This document shows, one piece after another, positions 18,525 to 27,482 of a stretch of DNA of 64,000 bases. Made by a program: the position numbers and the translations under genes. The notes beneath the pieces are model-generated. The model did no database searches, was not told the DNA's origin, and was given only the letters and a program-made list of their open reading frames with translations. The stretch is taken from NCBI GenBank assembly GCA_900315675.1, contig OMZY01000022.1, forward strand, positions 1-64,000, read 5' to 3'. The stretch is from an uncultured Eubacteriales bacterium (lineage in GTDB: Bacteria; Bacillota; Clostridia; Christensenellales; Aristaeellaceae). Within the stretch, counting starts at the first letter, position 1. Every line of letters starts with the position of its first letter.

Positions 18525-19535
18525 ATGGCTGAACGGCAAACCTTCGGTACAAAAGGCAGAGTGCTATTTCTGCGAAAATATCTGGAAGAACATACGGATG
18601 ACGATCATTACATCACGACAGAAGAACTGATCACGCTTTATAAGGATAACGGGTACAAGGCACAGCGGCAGACAATCGCTGATGATGTCGCGGTATTGAT
18701 TTCGTCTGGTTTTGAAGTGATCATCAATCAGGTCGCCCGAAACAAAACAAAAACGAATGCATACCACATCGGTGCCAGACTCTTCGAATTGCCTGAACTA
18801 AAGCTGCTTGTAGATGCCGTATCATCTTCTCGGTTCATTACCTCTGAAAAGAGTGATCTTCTGATCAGCAAACTGTCTCAACTGACGAATGAAGAAAACC
18901 GGCAGGAATTGTCGGCAAGAATCTTCACTGGAGATCGCCTGAAGACCAGCAATTCCAACGTCCTTGTCACGATCGATACCGTTTGTAATGCCATCAAACA
19001 GCAGAAAAAGATTTCCTTCCATTACTGGGATTATTCTCCCCAGAAGAAGAAGGTTCTCAGGCACGATGGTGAAGAGTATATTGTTTCACCGTATGTACTG
19101 GTGTGGAACGATGACCGTTATTACATGCCTGCATACTCCGACAAGCGCAAAACCGTCGTAAAGTACCGTATCGACCGGATGTGCGATGTCCAGATACTGG
19201 ATGAGGATGCATTTGTTGATCCGGATTTCAACATTGCAGAGTACAGTAAAAAGGTCATCAAAATGTATGATGACAATCTTCCCGAACGTACAGTTACGCT
19301 ACGGTGCATAAATGAGCATATGAAGAACGTCATTGATCGTTTCGGCGAAGATATCAAAACAAGAGTTATTGATGAAGCTACATTCAGCGCCAAGGTGTCA
19401 GTTGTGCCCAGTAGCACCTTCTTCGGCTGGGTCATGCAATATAAAGGCGGGATACTCATAGAGAAACCTGCTGAAGTGAAAAAGAACTATGAAAAACTGC
19501 TGACTGAGATAATGGCAAAGCAGCAAAGCCTATAA
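18525..19535 (+). CDS. WYL-domain transcriptional regulator (YafY/PafC type)
   Basis: A 336-residue regulator. Residues 8-75 form a winged HTH (YITTEELITLYKDNGYKAQRQTIADDVAVLI); residues about 145-225 are the WYL domain, with the core VWNDDRYYMPAY and YRIDRM; the C-terminal WCX extension ends in VMQYKGGILIEKP. WYL proteins usually sense ligands or damage signals and often control defence or stress loci (BrxR, CapW, PafBC). ATG follows GATGGAGGTGGCGT 12 bases after the preceding stop, so it is transcribed with the upstream genes and may regulate the whole cluster. Confidence 0.88.
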   Translation: MAERQTFGTKGRVLFLRKYLEEHTDDDHYITTEELITLYKDNGYKAQRQTIADDVAVLISSGFEVIINQVARNKTKTNAYHIGARLFELPELKLLVDAVSSSRFITSEKSDLLISKLSQLTNEENRQELSARIFTGDRLKTSNSNVLVTIDTVCNAIKQQKKISFHYWDYSPQKKKVLRHDGEEYIVSPYVLVWNDDRYYMPAYSDKRKTVVKYRIDRMCDVQILDEDAFVDPDFNIAEYSKKVIKMYDDNLPERTVTLRCINEHMKNVIDRFGEDIKTRVIDEATFSAKVSVVPSSTFFGWVMQYKGGILIEKPAEVKKNYEKLLTEIMAKQQSL

Positions 19536-19567
19536 ACCACAGATTAAGCCAGAAGGATGTGGGCAGA

Positions 19568-20464
19568 ATGAAGAAGCTAAAGCATAGGATTTTCGAGATT
19601 ATCAACAAGGCAGAAAATGGAGACAGGGCCAGCTCTATATTTGACTGGACGATAATGATTCTGATCGCCCTGAGCATCCTTACGATTATCCTTGATTCTT
19701 TCCAAAGCATCCATGACAGATTCCAGACAGTATTTCAGGTTTTCGAAGTAATCACCGTTATTGTTTTCACGCTGGAATATATTCTCCGGATCTGGACTGC
19801 CGATCTGCTCTATCCTGATGCAAAGCATCCACGGTTGAAATATTGTTTCTCCTTCATGGCAATCATCGATCTTTTGGCTATTCTCCCTTTCTATCTGCCT
19901 TTTTTCTCAGCAGATCTCCGTTTCCTCCGAATGATGCGACTGTTCCGGCTTTTCCGGCTCTTACGGGTATTCAAACTGGGACGATACTTTGAAGCACTAC
20001 ATGTTATTGTGAAAGTGATCCGATCATCTGGGCCTCAGCTCATAATGTCGGTGGTGATCTGCTTCTTTGTAATGCTCTTTTCAGCAATAATTATGTATGA
20101 GGTTGAAAATCCCGTTCAGCCAGAGCAGTTCCCGAATGTGATTTCTTCTTTGTGGTGGGCAATATGTACGCTTACCACTGTAGGCTATGGCGATGTTTAC
20201 CCAATAACGGTTGTAGGAAGATTTTTTGCTTCGGTAATTAGCCTGGTAGGCATCGGCATCATCGCTATCCCCACTGGTATTATCGCTGCTGGCTTTAATC
20301 AGGTGATCAGCAATGAGAATGGTAAGGATAGCATTGAAACGATGCCAGACGAAGAACTGCTTGTTCTGCAGGGCAAAGTAAATAAACAGCTATCGAAACG
20401 CGGATATGTATCTATTGTCAGCAAAACAGAAAATCAGGATATGGAGGCAAACGAAAAATCATGA
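19568..20464 (+). CDS. Voltage-gated-type potassium channel
   Basis: A 298-residue six-helix channel subunit. S1-S3 occupy about 22-115, S4 carries arginines at about every third residue (LRFLRMMRLFRLFRLLRVF), followed by S5, the pore helix and selectivity filter LTTVGYGD (about residues 202-209), and S6 (VISLVGIGIIAIPTGIIAAGF). No RCK nucleotide-binding domain follows; the tail is short and charged. ATG at 19568 is preferred over GTG at 19559 because of spacing to AAGGA. A channel inside phage cargo could alter membrane potential, in host physiology or as a defence effector; that is inference. Confidence 0.9.
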   Translation: MKKLKHRIFEIINKAENGDRASSIFDWTIMILIALSILTIILDSFQSIHDRFQTVFQVFEVITVIVFTLEYILRIWTADLLYPDAKHPRLKYCFSFMAIIDLLAILPFYLPFFSADLRFLRMMRLFRLFRLLRVFKLGRYFEALHVIVKVIRSSGPQLIMSVVICFFVMLFSAIIMYEVENPVQPEQFPNVISSLWWAICTLTTVGYGDVYPITVVGRFFASVISLVGIGIIAIPTGIIAAGFNQVISNENGKDSIETMPDEELLVLQGKVNKQLSKRGYVSIVSKTENQDMEANEKS

Positions 20465-20748
20465 AACTCATACGCAGAAGAAGGCCGAGCATGAAGACTG
20501 CATTGGGTATAACCAAGGCAAAACGGAGCTTTGCCAGAGCAACCGGTATTCCGACGACCAAGGCCGGAAGAAAAAGAAAAGCATATAACACCCTTACAGG
20601 CGGAGCGTATGGTAAATATCAGAGAACCCGGGCGGCGGTTAATCGCCCTTTCAAGTACCACAAGAGCCCCCACTCCTGCCTCGGCTGCCTGGTGACGCTT
20701 ATGATGCCAGTACTGATCCTTGTTCTGATCCTGATTTTGATTTTCTGA
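20461..20748 (+). CDS. Small basic protein with C-terminal membrane anchor
   Basis: A 95-residue protein starting in the ATGA overlap with the channel gene. The first 65 residues are highly basic (KLIRRRRPSMK, TTKAGRKRKAY), followed by one transmembrane helix (CLVTLMMPVLILVLILILIF) that ends the protein. No family recognised. The tight coupling suggests a partner of the channel, or a protein that brings nucleic acid to the membrane. Confidence 0.65.
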   Translation: MKLIRRRRPSMKTALGITKAKRSFARATGIPTTKAGRKRKAYNTLTGGAYGKYQRTRAAVNRPFKYHKSPHSCLGCLVTLMMPVLILVLILILIF

Positions 20749-20771
20749 TTGTTCGAAAAGGAGTCCTGAAA

Positions 20772-22031
20772 ATGGGTCTGTTTGATTTTCTAAAAAGATC
20801 AAAGAAGCAGGCGGTTCTACCGAAACAGGAAAATGCAAGAGAAGATAAAGTTGCTTCCTCTCCAGCGAGAACAATCCCAGCGCCTGTAAAAGCAACATCT
20901 TCCCCTGCAAAGCCCGCAGTACGCAACTCACCGGATTCGTATGCTGACTCAAGCTCAATTGCTCCAGATGAACGACCGTTCTATCAGCCTGATAACTACT
21001 ATACCTATTATTCTTACCCTGGGTCAGCACTATCGCAGAAAGTCACACCATTTGAGGAAAGGAAAAAGAGCTCCTATCCATCCGCCCGGGGATTATATGT
21101 CGCGGAAATCATGCTTTTGGATTACTGCAATCAGGGAAAATATCCAAAGCCTTCATCTGGGTATCCGGGATTCTGGTGGTTTAAATACGGTATCCGCGAC
21201 GTCGGTCATGCATTGGAATCGCTGGAAAAGAGAGGCTTTATTCAATGGCGTTCTAAAAAAGACAGCCTTAACAGTCTGAAAGTCGATGAGCTAAAGGCGA
21301 TTCTTTCCGAACGCAGCTTACCAGCTACTGGGAAAAAAGCTGATTTAATTGAGCGCATCGGAACCTCAATACCTGAAGAAGAGATTTCCATCCCGAATTA
21401 CACACCGAAGTATGAATTGACTGATCTCGGGAGAGCTGAATTGTCTGATAATGGTTATGTCCCTTATATGCACAGGCATACTCATGCAACTACTGATGAC
21501 AGTACATTTGGGACGCCTTTTACTGTATGGGAAATGAACAAATTGTTCCCGGACGGCAATGCAAAGGACTGGAGAAAGGCTATAGGAGCAGTCGAGAAAA
21601 AACGGTTTGGTGTCGACATGGCGTCGTCCGAGACTGACAGTAAGCCTAAGGCCAGAGCTAAGCAGGAAGACTTATCCGCCCAGAAAGAAGAAATACGAAA
21701 ATACCTTTCTGAAAAAAAGGCTGTTATCAGCAAGGGTATTCAATCAAAGGGCGATGGGTTCGATGAAGAATCCAAAGGCCTGGACTACAAATCAATCGGC
21801 AAAGACAAAGAAGCTCTTGTTATGTTTTACATATCCATCGGGAAAGGCTTTGATGCCCCCGCCCTATACAGGGAATGTGCAAAACTCCTTAGAAAATATG
21901 GACTTCTTGAAGAAGAATTGTCGGTACTTAATGCTGGCATCAAAAACGTACCCAGCGGAAACAGTCACAGGTGTGAACTTGTCGAACGCAAAAAGAAGGT
22001 TCAGGAATTGATCAAAAAGCAGTCCGTATGA
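20772..22031 (+). CDS. SAP-domain protein, cluster end
   Basis: A 419-residue protein. A charged, Pro-rich N-terminus (1-75) precedes a region with ARGLYVAEIMLLDYCNQGKYPKPSSGYPGFW and a SAP motif at about 172-204 (LKVDELKAILSERSLPATG, KKADLIERI), a two-helix DNA-binding fold. The second half is helical with repeat-like character (about 325-400), ending in a basic tail. No enzymatic motif seen. ATG follows AAAAGGAGTCCTGAAA. It is the last gene of the rightward cargo cluster and meets the leftward AcrVA2-like gene six bases after its stop. Confidence 0.7.
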   Translation: MGLFDFLKRSKKQAVLPKQENAREDKVASSPARTIPAPVKATSSPAKPAVRNSPDSYADSSSIAPDERPFYQPDNYYTYYSYPGSALSQKVTPFEERKKSSYPSARGLYVAEIMLLDYCNQGKYPKPSSGYPGFWWFKYGIRDVGHALESLEKRGFIQWRSKKDSLNSLKVDELKAILSERSLPATGKKADLIERIGTSIPEEEISIPNYTPKYELTDLGRAELSDNGYVPYMHRHTHATTDDSTFGTPFTVWEMNKLFPDGNAKDWRKAIGAVEKKRFGVDMASSETDSKPKARAKQEDLSAQKEEIRKYLSEKKAVISKGIQSKGDGFDEESKGLDYKSIGKDKEALVMFYISIGKGFDAPALYRECAKLLRKYGLLEEELSVLNAGIKNVPSGNSHRCELVERKKKVQELIKKQSV

Positions 22032-22037
22032 ATGGAC

Positions 22038-23093
22038 TCAATCCGCAATCACTTTTATGTTAGTCGGCAGTTCATGCTTCCAGTCCATGCCGATCGGGAT
22101 CGGTGGGATCCATTTCACAATCGGCTTTCTTTCGGGGAACTTTGCGTCCCGGGGGCCAGTCCAGTAGGTATGCCAATGCGCTGCCCTGACATGCGGGCGC
22201 GGACTGGCATGAGAGCCCGGTTCAGCGTTCTCGTTCCTCTGATAGCCTGAATTCCCGTTTTTGTATCTTCGGATCACATTGGAAATCCGCACTCCTACAT
22301 CCCAGACCCTTGGCTCTTCGGGCGGCCTTACGCGCCCGGAGAGCGTTCTTCTTTTCTGGGGATGCTCGATCTCCGGCAGGTCAGGTTCTTCGCTGCAAAG
22401 GTACAGGAGCAGCTGCAGCATCGCGGTAAGGGTGACTTTGTATTCCTCCCGCCCACCAATGTAACGGTTTGGATGATGTGGACTCATGAACATATCGTCC
22501 ACCTGATCAACGCGGGCCATCGCATCCAGAACTGTTCCGGTTCCAAAGGGAATGGCCAGCATTTTCGGTTCTGCTTTCCCTTCCAGAAACAGGGCAAGCT
22601 GCAGATCCGTGTCCCGGCTGTACAGGTTGTAGTCCAGGTGTGCAATGAATCCGTACATCCGGTGCCGTTCGTAGCTGAGCCCGGGCGTCTCGATGTAAAC
22701 CGCCCATTCCGGTAGATGAAACAGGCAGTCCATCGGCACATTTCCTGTAATGGGCTGGTTGGTCAGCGCCTCATAGATCTCCGGCGCGAAGCGGTAAATG
22801 CCCTTGCTGCATCGCCAGATGTAGGTGGTGCCCAGCGTCATCAGCTCCTCCATGTGCGTCAGGTAGAAAAGCTCTCCGTACCGGTCTGTCAGCAGCATGA
22901 AGGGAAAAAGCGTCGGCATGATGCACCAGTCCGGGATGTTCTTCAGCATCTCAGTGCCGCCTGCTTTGAGACGAATCATGCTGGCAGGATCAGTGTAGGC
23001 TTTGTGCAGTTCTGTCCATAAATTTGGGTACTTGCGGTTAACTTCCCGTATCCATCGGTCCGGCGGGTATGGTGACAATTCCTTTCTGGCCAT
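22038..23093 (-). CDS. AcrVA2-like anti-CRISPR protein
   Basis: A 351-residue protein that resembles Moraxella AcrVA2 along its length. Matching landmarks in order: IYRFAPEIYEAL then CLFHLPEWAVYIE (AcrVA2 has a near-identical LPDWCVYVD block), LLLYLCSEEPDLP, WDVGVRISNVIRRYKNG, and the signature RPHVRAAHWHTYWTG followed by VKWIPPIPI. AcrVA2 blocks Cas12a production by recognising the nascent Cas12a N-terminus and causing loss of its mRNA. Whether this homologue does so is inference; family members are widespread and not all tested. ATG at 23093 follows AAAGGAGGG. It is the only leftward gene in 13.9-38 kb, facing a divergent HTH gene. Confidence 0.82.
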   Translation of the reverse strand: MARKELSPYPPDRWIREVNRKYPNLWTELHKAYTDPASMIRLKAGGTEMLKNIPDWCIMPTLFPFMLLTDRYGELFYLTHMEELMTLGTTYIWRCSKGIYRFAPEIYEALTNQPITGNVPMDCLFHLPEWAVYIETPGLSYERHRMYGFIAHLDYNLYSRDTDLQLALFLEGKAEPKMLAIPFGTGTVLDAMARVDQVDDMFMSPHHPNRYIGGREEYKVTLTAMLQLLLYLCSEEPDLPEIEHPQKRRTLSGRVRPPEEPRVWDVGVRISNVIRRYKNGNSGYQRNENAEPGSHASPRPHVRAAHWHTYWTGPRDAKFPERKPIVKWIPPIPIGMDWKHELPTNIKVIAD

Positions 23094-23168
23094 GGGCTGC
23101 CCTCCTTTCAGGTCAGACAGCATATATTGCTCAGAATCCAAGGAAAATCAAGCACTTTCGACTTGTGT

Positions 23169-23188
23169 TTACCTCGTTTCAGAGGTAA
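23169..23188. promoter_or_regulatory. Palindromic operator candidate between AcrVA2-like and HTH genes
   Basis: TTACCTC (23169-23175), six-base spacer, GAGGTAA (23182-23188), a perfect inverted repeat in the 130-bp divergent region. It falls in the spacer of a weak rightward promoter (TTGTGT, 17 bases, TAACAT). A leftward candidate is TTGATT with AATATA or TATATG. The HTH product is the likely binder. Confidence 0.55.
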
Positions 23189-23222
23189 CATGCCACACAC
23201 CAAAGCCAGAGGAGGCATGCCG

Positions 23223-23468
23223 ATGAACCGGGAAGCAAAGATTCTCCGTGAACGAAGGTTGGAGCTGGGTATCTCCCAGCAGGCTCTTGCCACTGAAGTC
23301 GGGATGGAAGTTCGCCAGTACCAGCGCTTTGAATATGGTCAGCAGCTTATTTCACGCAGCAGTATGAAACAGGGTCTCCGGATCTGCGCGGCACTGGAGT
23401 TGGATCCTTTTGAACTGGTCTTTGAAGATGGTGTGGATGTTGCCGTCCCAAAGAAACGTCCCAAATAA
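23223..23468 (+). CDS. XRE-family HTH regulator, possible anti-CRISPR-associated (Aca-like)
   Basis: An 81-residue Cro/CI-type repressor: ILRERRLELGISQQALATEVG followed by MEVRQYQRFEYGQQLISRS, a standard five-helix HTH, then CAALELDPFELVFED. Start at 23223 gives seven-base spacing from GGAGG, better than the ATG at 23217. It diverges from the AcrVA2-like gene across a palindrome, the usual arrangement of an autoregulating Aca protein that limits acr expression. It does not visibly belong to a named Aca family, so that role is inference. Confidence 0.82.
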   Translation: MNREAKILRERRLELGISQQALATEVGMEVRQYQRFEYGQQLISRSSMKQGLRICAALELDPFELVFEDGVDVAVPKKRPK

Positions 23469-23472
23469 CATC

Positions 23473-23518
23473 CGCTTGCCTGTCGGTATGGCTTTCGCAG
23501 TATCGGCAGGCGTTTTTT
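23473..23518 (+). terminator. Terminator after HTH gene
   Basis: Arms CGCTTGCCTGTCGGTA and TATCGGCAGGCG close a stem followed by TTTTTT; the next gene therefore needs its own promoter. Confidence 0.85.
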
Positions 23519-23655
23519 CATGCGTGGAACTATTAAATTTCTCCGTTACCTCATACGTGTCGTTGCTTGGACTGCGAATCTATGGCTACATAGTAAAGCC
23601 TTCTCTCATAACGAGATATACATATTCTGAGGAAGGCAGAAAGGAGGTACGGCAC

Positions 23656-25833
23656 ATGAACGATGTGCAAAAGGCGGCCCGGGAACGTGCGGCGAAGCAG
23701 GGAAAGCCCATCGGCTCCAGTTTCGAGACGGAACGCCAGCGGGAAAAGCGGGCTGTCTTCAAACAGATCGAAGGCAGTAACGGTGCGAACATCCACAAGA
23801 TCGCTGCCACGGCATCCGCGCCGGAAGGTGACGAAAGCAAGCCCCTGCGCGTCGCGGCCTATTGCCGGGTGTCTACAGATGATCTGGATCAGGCGGTTTC
23901 GATTGCTCTGCAGATCGCGGAGTACAAAAAGAAGATCAAAGCCAATGAGAACTGGATCTATGTGGGCACTTATGTAGACGACGGCTTCTCCGGCACGAAC
24001 ACAGATCACAGGCAGGGCTTTCAAAAGCTGATGCAGGATGCCATGGACGGAAAGATCGACCTGATTATCACCAAGGCAGTCTCCCGCTTTGCCCGTAACC
24101 TGCTGGACTGCATCAAATGGGTAGAAGCGCTGCAGAACCACGATCCACCCATTCGGGTTTTCTTCGAACAGGAGAATCTGGATACCATGTCCCAGACCAG
24201 CGGAATCATCCTGTTCGTGCTGGCTATGGTCGCAGAAGAAGAAAGCCATATGAAAAGTGAAGCAATCCTGCTTTCCCTCGAATGGCGCTTCAGCAGAGGA
24301 CGGTTCCTCACGCCCCGGCTCTTCGGCTTTGACAAGGTAGAGGTGCCTGACGGATACGGCGGGCACAAGAAGGTTCTGCAGATCAATGAATCGGAGGCCA
24401 ATGTCGTCCGTTGGATGTATTCCGCACTCTTATCCGGAATGACGCCGGAAGAAATCGCAAGCATGCTCACGGAACTGGCCATCCCGACAGGGGGCCGAAA
24501 GAAGGACGGATCCTTCAATACGCATTGGACAAAGAGCACTGTGGTTTCCATCATGCGGAATGAAAAGCACTGTGGTGACGTGCTGGCCAGAAAGACCTAC
24601 ACCAAATCCTTCAAGGATCATAAGGCGCGGAAGAATACCGGGCAGAAGAACAAGTACTATCAGGCAAACCATCACGATGCCATCGTCAGCAGGACGGTTT
24701 GGAATGCAGCGCAGCGCATTTTGAACAGCCGACGGTATGGCCATGAGGGTATGTACCTTCCAATGCGGATCATTGACAGCGGTTCCCTGACTGGATTCAT
24801 CTCCATGAACCGTTCCTGGGCAGGCTTTGACGCAGAGGATTATTACCGGGCCAGTCAAATTGCCATGGGCCTGCTGGACGGTGAGCTTGAGGCAAATCTG
24901 GAGCAGGAATATCTGCCAGAGAGCGGGCACAAGATGGGCGGCCTGATGGACGATCACGGAATCGCGCAGATTGCCCGTGACCTGACCGCAGCAGAACAGG
25001 AGATGAAGAATGAATTGGAGGGTAAAAAGAAAGACGCTGAAAGTGAAAGTGACAGAGAGGAAATCGTGAAGACGTTTCAGGTGGTCAGCGGGGATATGTT
25101 CTCCCGGATCCATGAACCGGTTGTCCGGATCACAACTTCGGCGATCGCGTTTAACAAATCCTGCGTTGACAAGATGGCCTGCCAGTATGCCGAACTGCTG
25201 TTAAATCCGGTGGAACGGATGCTTGTGCTTCGCCCCTGCGCGGTTGACCATCCGAACGCGATCCCATGGAACGCCAAGGGCTGTGGAGCCAGTTCCCTCT
25301 GCAAGGTTCTTTTCGCCACCATGGGCTGGGAGGACGATTACTCCTATCGGGTACCATGTCAGCCGCTGGAAGGCCCGGATGCAGAAATCGTGCTGGTCTT
25401 TGATCTGGACAACTATGTGGGCCATGCCATCAACAAGACGGAAGAAGTTATCGTCGCCAGAAAACAGTTGGAGATGGAAACGGACAACAGCGGAAAAAGC
25501 TATTTCTATCCGCCGGAAGACGATGACGAACCTCAGGAAATCAAGGATATGGAAGAGAAGTTCCAGAAAGCGGTGGAGGTCAATAAAAAGATCTTCGGTG
25601 TTCCTGCCTTCGAGCATACATCCAACATGCGGGCATTCTCGCAGGGAGAGACCTGGGATATGATGACGCCTGCAAGGCCGCTGGATATTGTCCATACAGT
25701 GGACAGCGATACCGTAGACAATCTGTTTGAACAGATCATGAATTCACCGCCAACCATCCCGATGGAAAATGAAAACTCTGTGCTGCAGGCGCATGTGGTA
25801 ACTTCACAGAAACCGAATAACGAAAGCCGATGA
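23656..25833 (+). CDS. Large serine recombinase fused to a C-terminal domain shared with neighbouring genes
   Basis: A 725-residue recombinase. After 65 basic residues comes the resolvase domain with catalytic Ser73 in AAYCRVSTDD and the helper motif KAVSRFARN, then the recombinase DNA-binding domain (about 220-365: GFDKVEVPDGYGGHKKVL, MRNEKHCGDVLARKTY). The usual C-terminal zinc ribbon with paired cysteines is missing. Instead residues about 485-600 hold a domain (AIAFNKSCVDKM, AELLLNPVERMLVLRPC, MGWEDDYSYRVPCQP, LVFDLDNYVG) found again in the genes at 26684, 27483 and 30056. ATG at 23656 follows AAGGAGG. It is the first gene of a six-gene rightward block. Confidence 0.85.
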   Translation: MNDVQKAARERAAKQGKPIGSSFETERQREKRAVFKQIEGSNGANIHKIAATASAPEGDESKPLRVAAYCRVSTDDLDQAVSIALQIAEYKKKIKANENWIYVGTYVDDGFSGTNTDHRQGFQKLMQDAMDGKIDLIITKAVSRFARNLLDCIKWVEALQNHDPPIRVFFEQENLDTMSQTSGIILFVLAMVAEEESHMKSEAILLSLEWRFSRGRFLTPRLFGFDKVEVPDGYGGHKKVLQINESEANVVRWMYSALLSGMTPEEIASMLTELAIPTGGRKKDGSFNTHWTKSTVVSIMRNEKHCGDVLARKTYTKSFKDHKARKNTGQKNKYYQANHHDAIVSRTVWNAAQRILNSRRYGHEGMYLPMRIIDSGSLTGFISMNRSWAGFDAEDYYRASQIAMGLLDGELEANLEQEYLPESGHKMGGLMDDHGIAQIARDLTAAEQEMKNELEGKKKDAESESDREEIVKTFQVVSGDMFSRIHEPVVRITTSAIAFNKSCVDKMACQYAELLLNPVERMLVLRPCAVDHPNAIPWNAKGCGASSLCKVLFATMGWEDDYSYRVPCQPLEGPDAEIVLVFDLDNYVGHAINKTEEVIVARKQLEMETDNSGKSYFYPPEDDDEPQEIKDMEEKFQKAVEVNKKIFGVPAFEHTSNMRAFSQGETWDMMTPARPLDIVHTVDSDTVDNLFEQIMNSPPTIPMENENSVLQAHVVTSQKPNNESR

Positions 25834-25877
25834 TCACCCTTGATCATCGGACACTATTTTTTTCAGGAGGTTTGAAG

Positions 25878-26636
25878 ATGTACATATCCAGAAACCCGGC
25901 GAAGAGCAGACCACTCTCCGCCAACGTGAAGCGGCTGATGCGTCTATCCCGCGCAGCCCCCAAGAATGGGAATGTGGTCAGAGAGAAGCGGCATTTTACC
26001 GCGAAGGATCTGGCCTGCTGCGGTAAACAGGGTGATCTGTTCATGGAGGCTGCGTCCATGGGCTTCTCCATGGAGGATTTTGCCCCGCTGTTCATGACAA
26101 GCCAGCTGGCCGGGGTATTCGATGCCAGCTTCTCCAGCTCAGCGGTAATGGAAAACGAGAATCTGGCGAACCTGCTGCAGATCCCGGTTTTGCTGAAGAG
26201 CCCGCAGCTGATCGTGGAAACTCTCTACTGGATCGACGATATCATTTCCAAATCCGGAGAGGGTGAAAACAAGAGCCTGGCGCTGACAGAAGCATACAAA
26301 GCGGAAAAACTGAAGCTGCCGCAGGCGCTGGCAGAGCTCCCTGCAGAACCGAACCGGAACGTGGATGATCTGGCTTATGCCTACTGGCTCGGATTCATAT
26401 ACCGCTGCGAATGCCTACTGCATGAGGAATCTAGCCGCATGGTATACGGAGCCTTCAGTGAAAAAATCATGCATGCAGCATACGATCAGCTGCTTAAAAC
26501 TCCGATGGCAAATGAGAATCTGGTGGATATCGCTGAAGCGATATGCGCCAATCTGGACAAGCTGCTGATCGAAAAGATCTGGCCTGCGGAAAAGAAAGAG
26601 CAGCGGAAACGGCAGGCCGCCGAACTCAAACGATAG
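25878..26636 (+). CDS. Unrecognised protein of the recombinase block
   Basis: A 252-residue, mostly helical soluble protein with no family I can name. A basic N-terminus (SANVKRLMRLSRAAPKNG) is followed by DLACCGKQGDLFMEAASMGFSMEDFAPLFMTSQLAGVFD, a region with a helical repeat feel, and a Lys/Arg-rich C-terminus (EKKEQRKRQAAELKR). Start at 25878 follows CAGGAGG. It lies 44 bases after the recombinase and 47 bases before the next gene, evenly spaced with the block. Confidence 0.7.
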   Translation: MYISRNPAKSRPLSANVKRLMRLSRAAPKNGNVVREKRHFTAKDLACCGKQGDLFMEAASMGFSMEDFAPLFMTSQLAGVFDASFSSSAVMENENLANLLQIPVLLKSPQLIVETLYWIDDIISKSGEGENKSLALTEAYKAEKLKLPQALAELPAEPNRNVDDLAYAYWLGFIYRCECLLHEESSRMVYGAFSEKIMHAAYDQLLKTPMANENLVDIAEAICANLDKLLIEKIWPAEKKEQRKRQAAELKR

Positions 26637-26683
26637 CGGTTCATCAGGATCCAATGTGCCGCAAAACAAAGGAGGAATGAAAA

Positions 26684-27469
26684 ATGGATCAGTGGAACAA
26701 GCCCGGGTATCGTCCCGGAAACAACTACTACAACCCCAACGGTCAGCAGAACACCATGGGCGGTTATCAGCGGCCTTATCCGGCCCAGCCTGCCCAGCAG
26801 CCGCCTTCAGTGCCCCAGCCCACGCGATTATCCCGGGAAGAGCAGATGGAAGCTAAACGGCTGGCTGAACAGGCCAGGTTCAGCTTTGACGGCTATCAGG
26901 TCGTCCGGCGGGAATTCATTTCCCATAACTTTGATCCCGCCATGACCATCCGGGGAAACAGCATCACCTTCAATAATTCCTGTATCAGCAAACTGGAGAA
27001 TGCCACATATGTGCAGTTCCTGATTAATCCGGCAGAGCAGCGTCTTCTGATCCGTCCCTGCGAAGAGGGTGCGCGCGATGCTGTCCGCTGGTGCATTGTC
27101 CGGGAGGACAAGCGGAAGAGCCGCCAGATTACCTGCACCATTTTCATTGAAAAACTGCGGGAGATGATGGGCTGGGACGATCTGTACCGTTACCGCCTGC
27201 AGGGCATGAGGATCGATCACGACGGAGAACAGCTATACCTGTTTGACCTGAGCTCCAATGAATGCTTCCTGCCGCAGAAGCGAGATCCGGATACTGGAAA
27301 GCTCATACGCCCGAAGCCCATCCTGCCTGCGGAGTGGCGCGAAACCTTTGGCATGGATGTAAAAGAACACGAAGCGTCCACACAGGTGGATCTGACACAG
27401 GGATTCGTTTCGGCGGATCTTTCCCAGCAGGAAGAAGAACTTCCTCTGATTACAGCCCAGATTGAATGA
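26684..27469 (+). CDS. Stand-alone copy of the recombinase C-terminal domain (copy B)
   Basis: A 261-residue protein. Residues 1-45 are Asn/Gln/Pro/Tyr-rich and disordered (GYRPGNNYYNPNGQQN). Residues about 70-195 match the C-terminal domain of the upstream recombinase: SITFNNSCISKLENATYVQ, FLINPAEQRLLIRPC, MMGWDDLYRYRLQGMRID, LYLFDLSSNECFLP. The tail includes PAEWRETFGMDVKEHEASTQ. Function unknown; the arrangement suggests a DNA- or partner-binding module working with the recombinase. AAAGGAGGAATGAAAA precedes the ATG. Confidence 0.75.
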   Translation: MDQWNKPGYRPGNNYYNPNGQQNTMGGYQRPYPAQPAQQPPSVPQPTRLSREEQMEAKRLAEQARFSFDGYQVVRREFISHNFDPAMTIRGNSITFNNSCISKLENATYVQFLINPAEQRLLIRPCEEGARDAVRWCIVREDKRKSRQITCTIFIEKLREMMGWDDLYRYRLQGMRIDHDGEQLYLFDLSSNECFLPQKRDPDTGKLIRPKPILPAEWRETFGMDVKEHEASTQVDLTQGFVSADLSQQEEELPLITAQIE

Positions 27470-27482
27470 TGGAGGTGACAGT

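Noticed and set aside
20772-22031. Portal or terminase relic in the SAP-domain protein
   Set aside because: No ATPase, nuclease or portal motif; the only recognisable element is the SAP helix pair.
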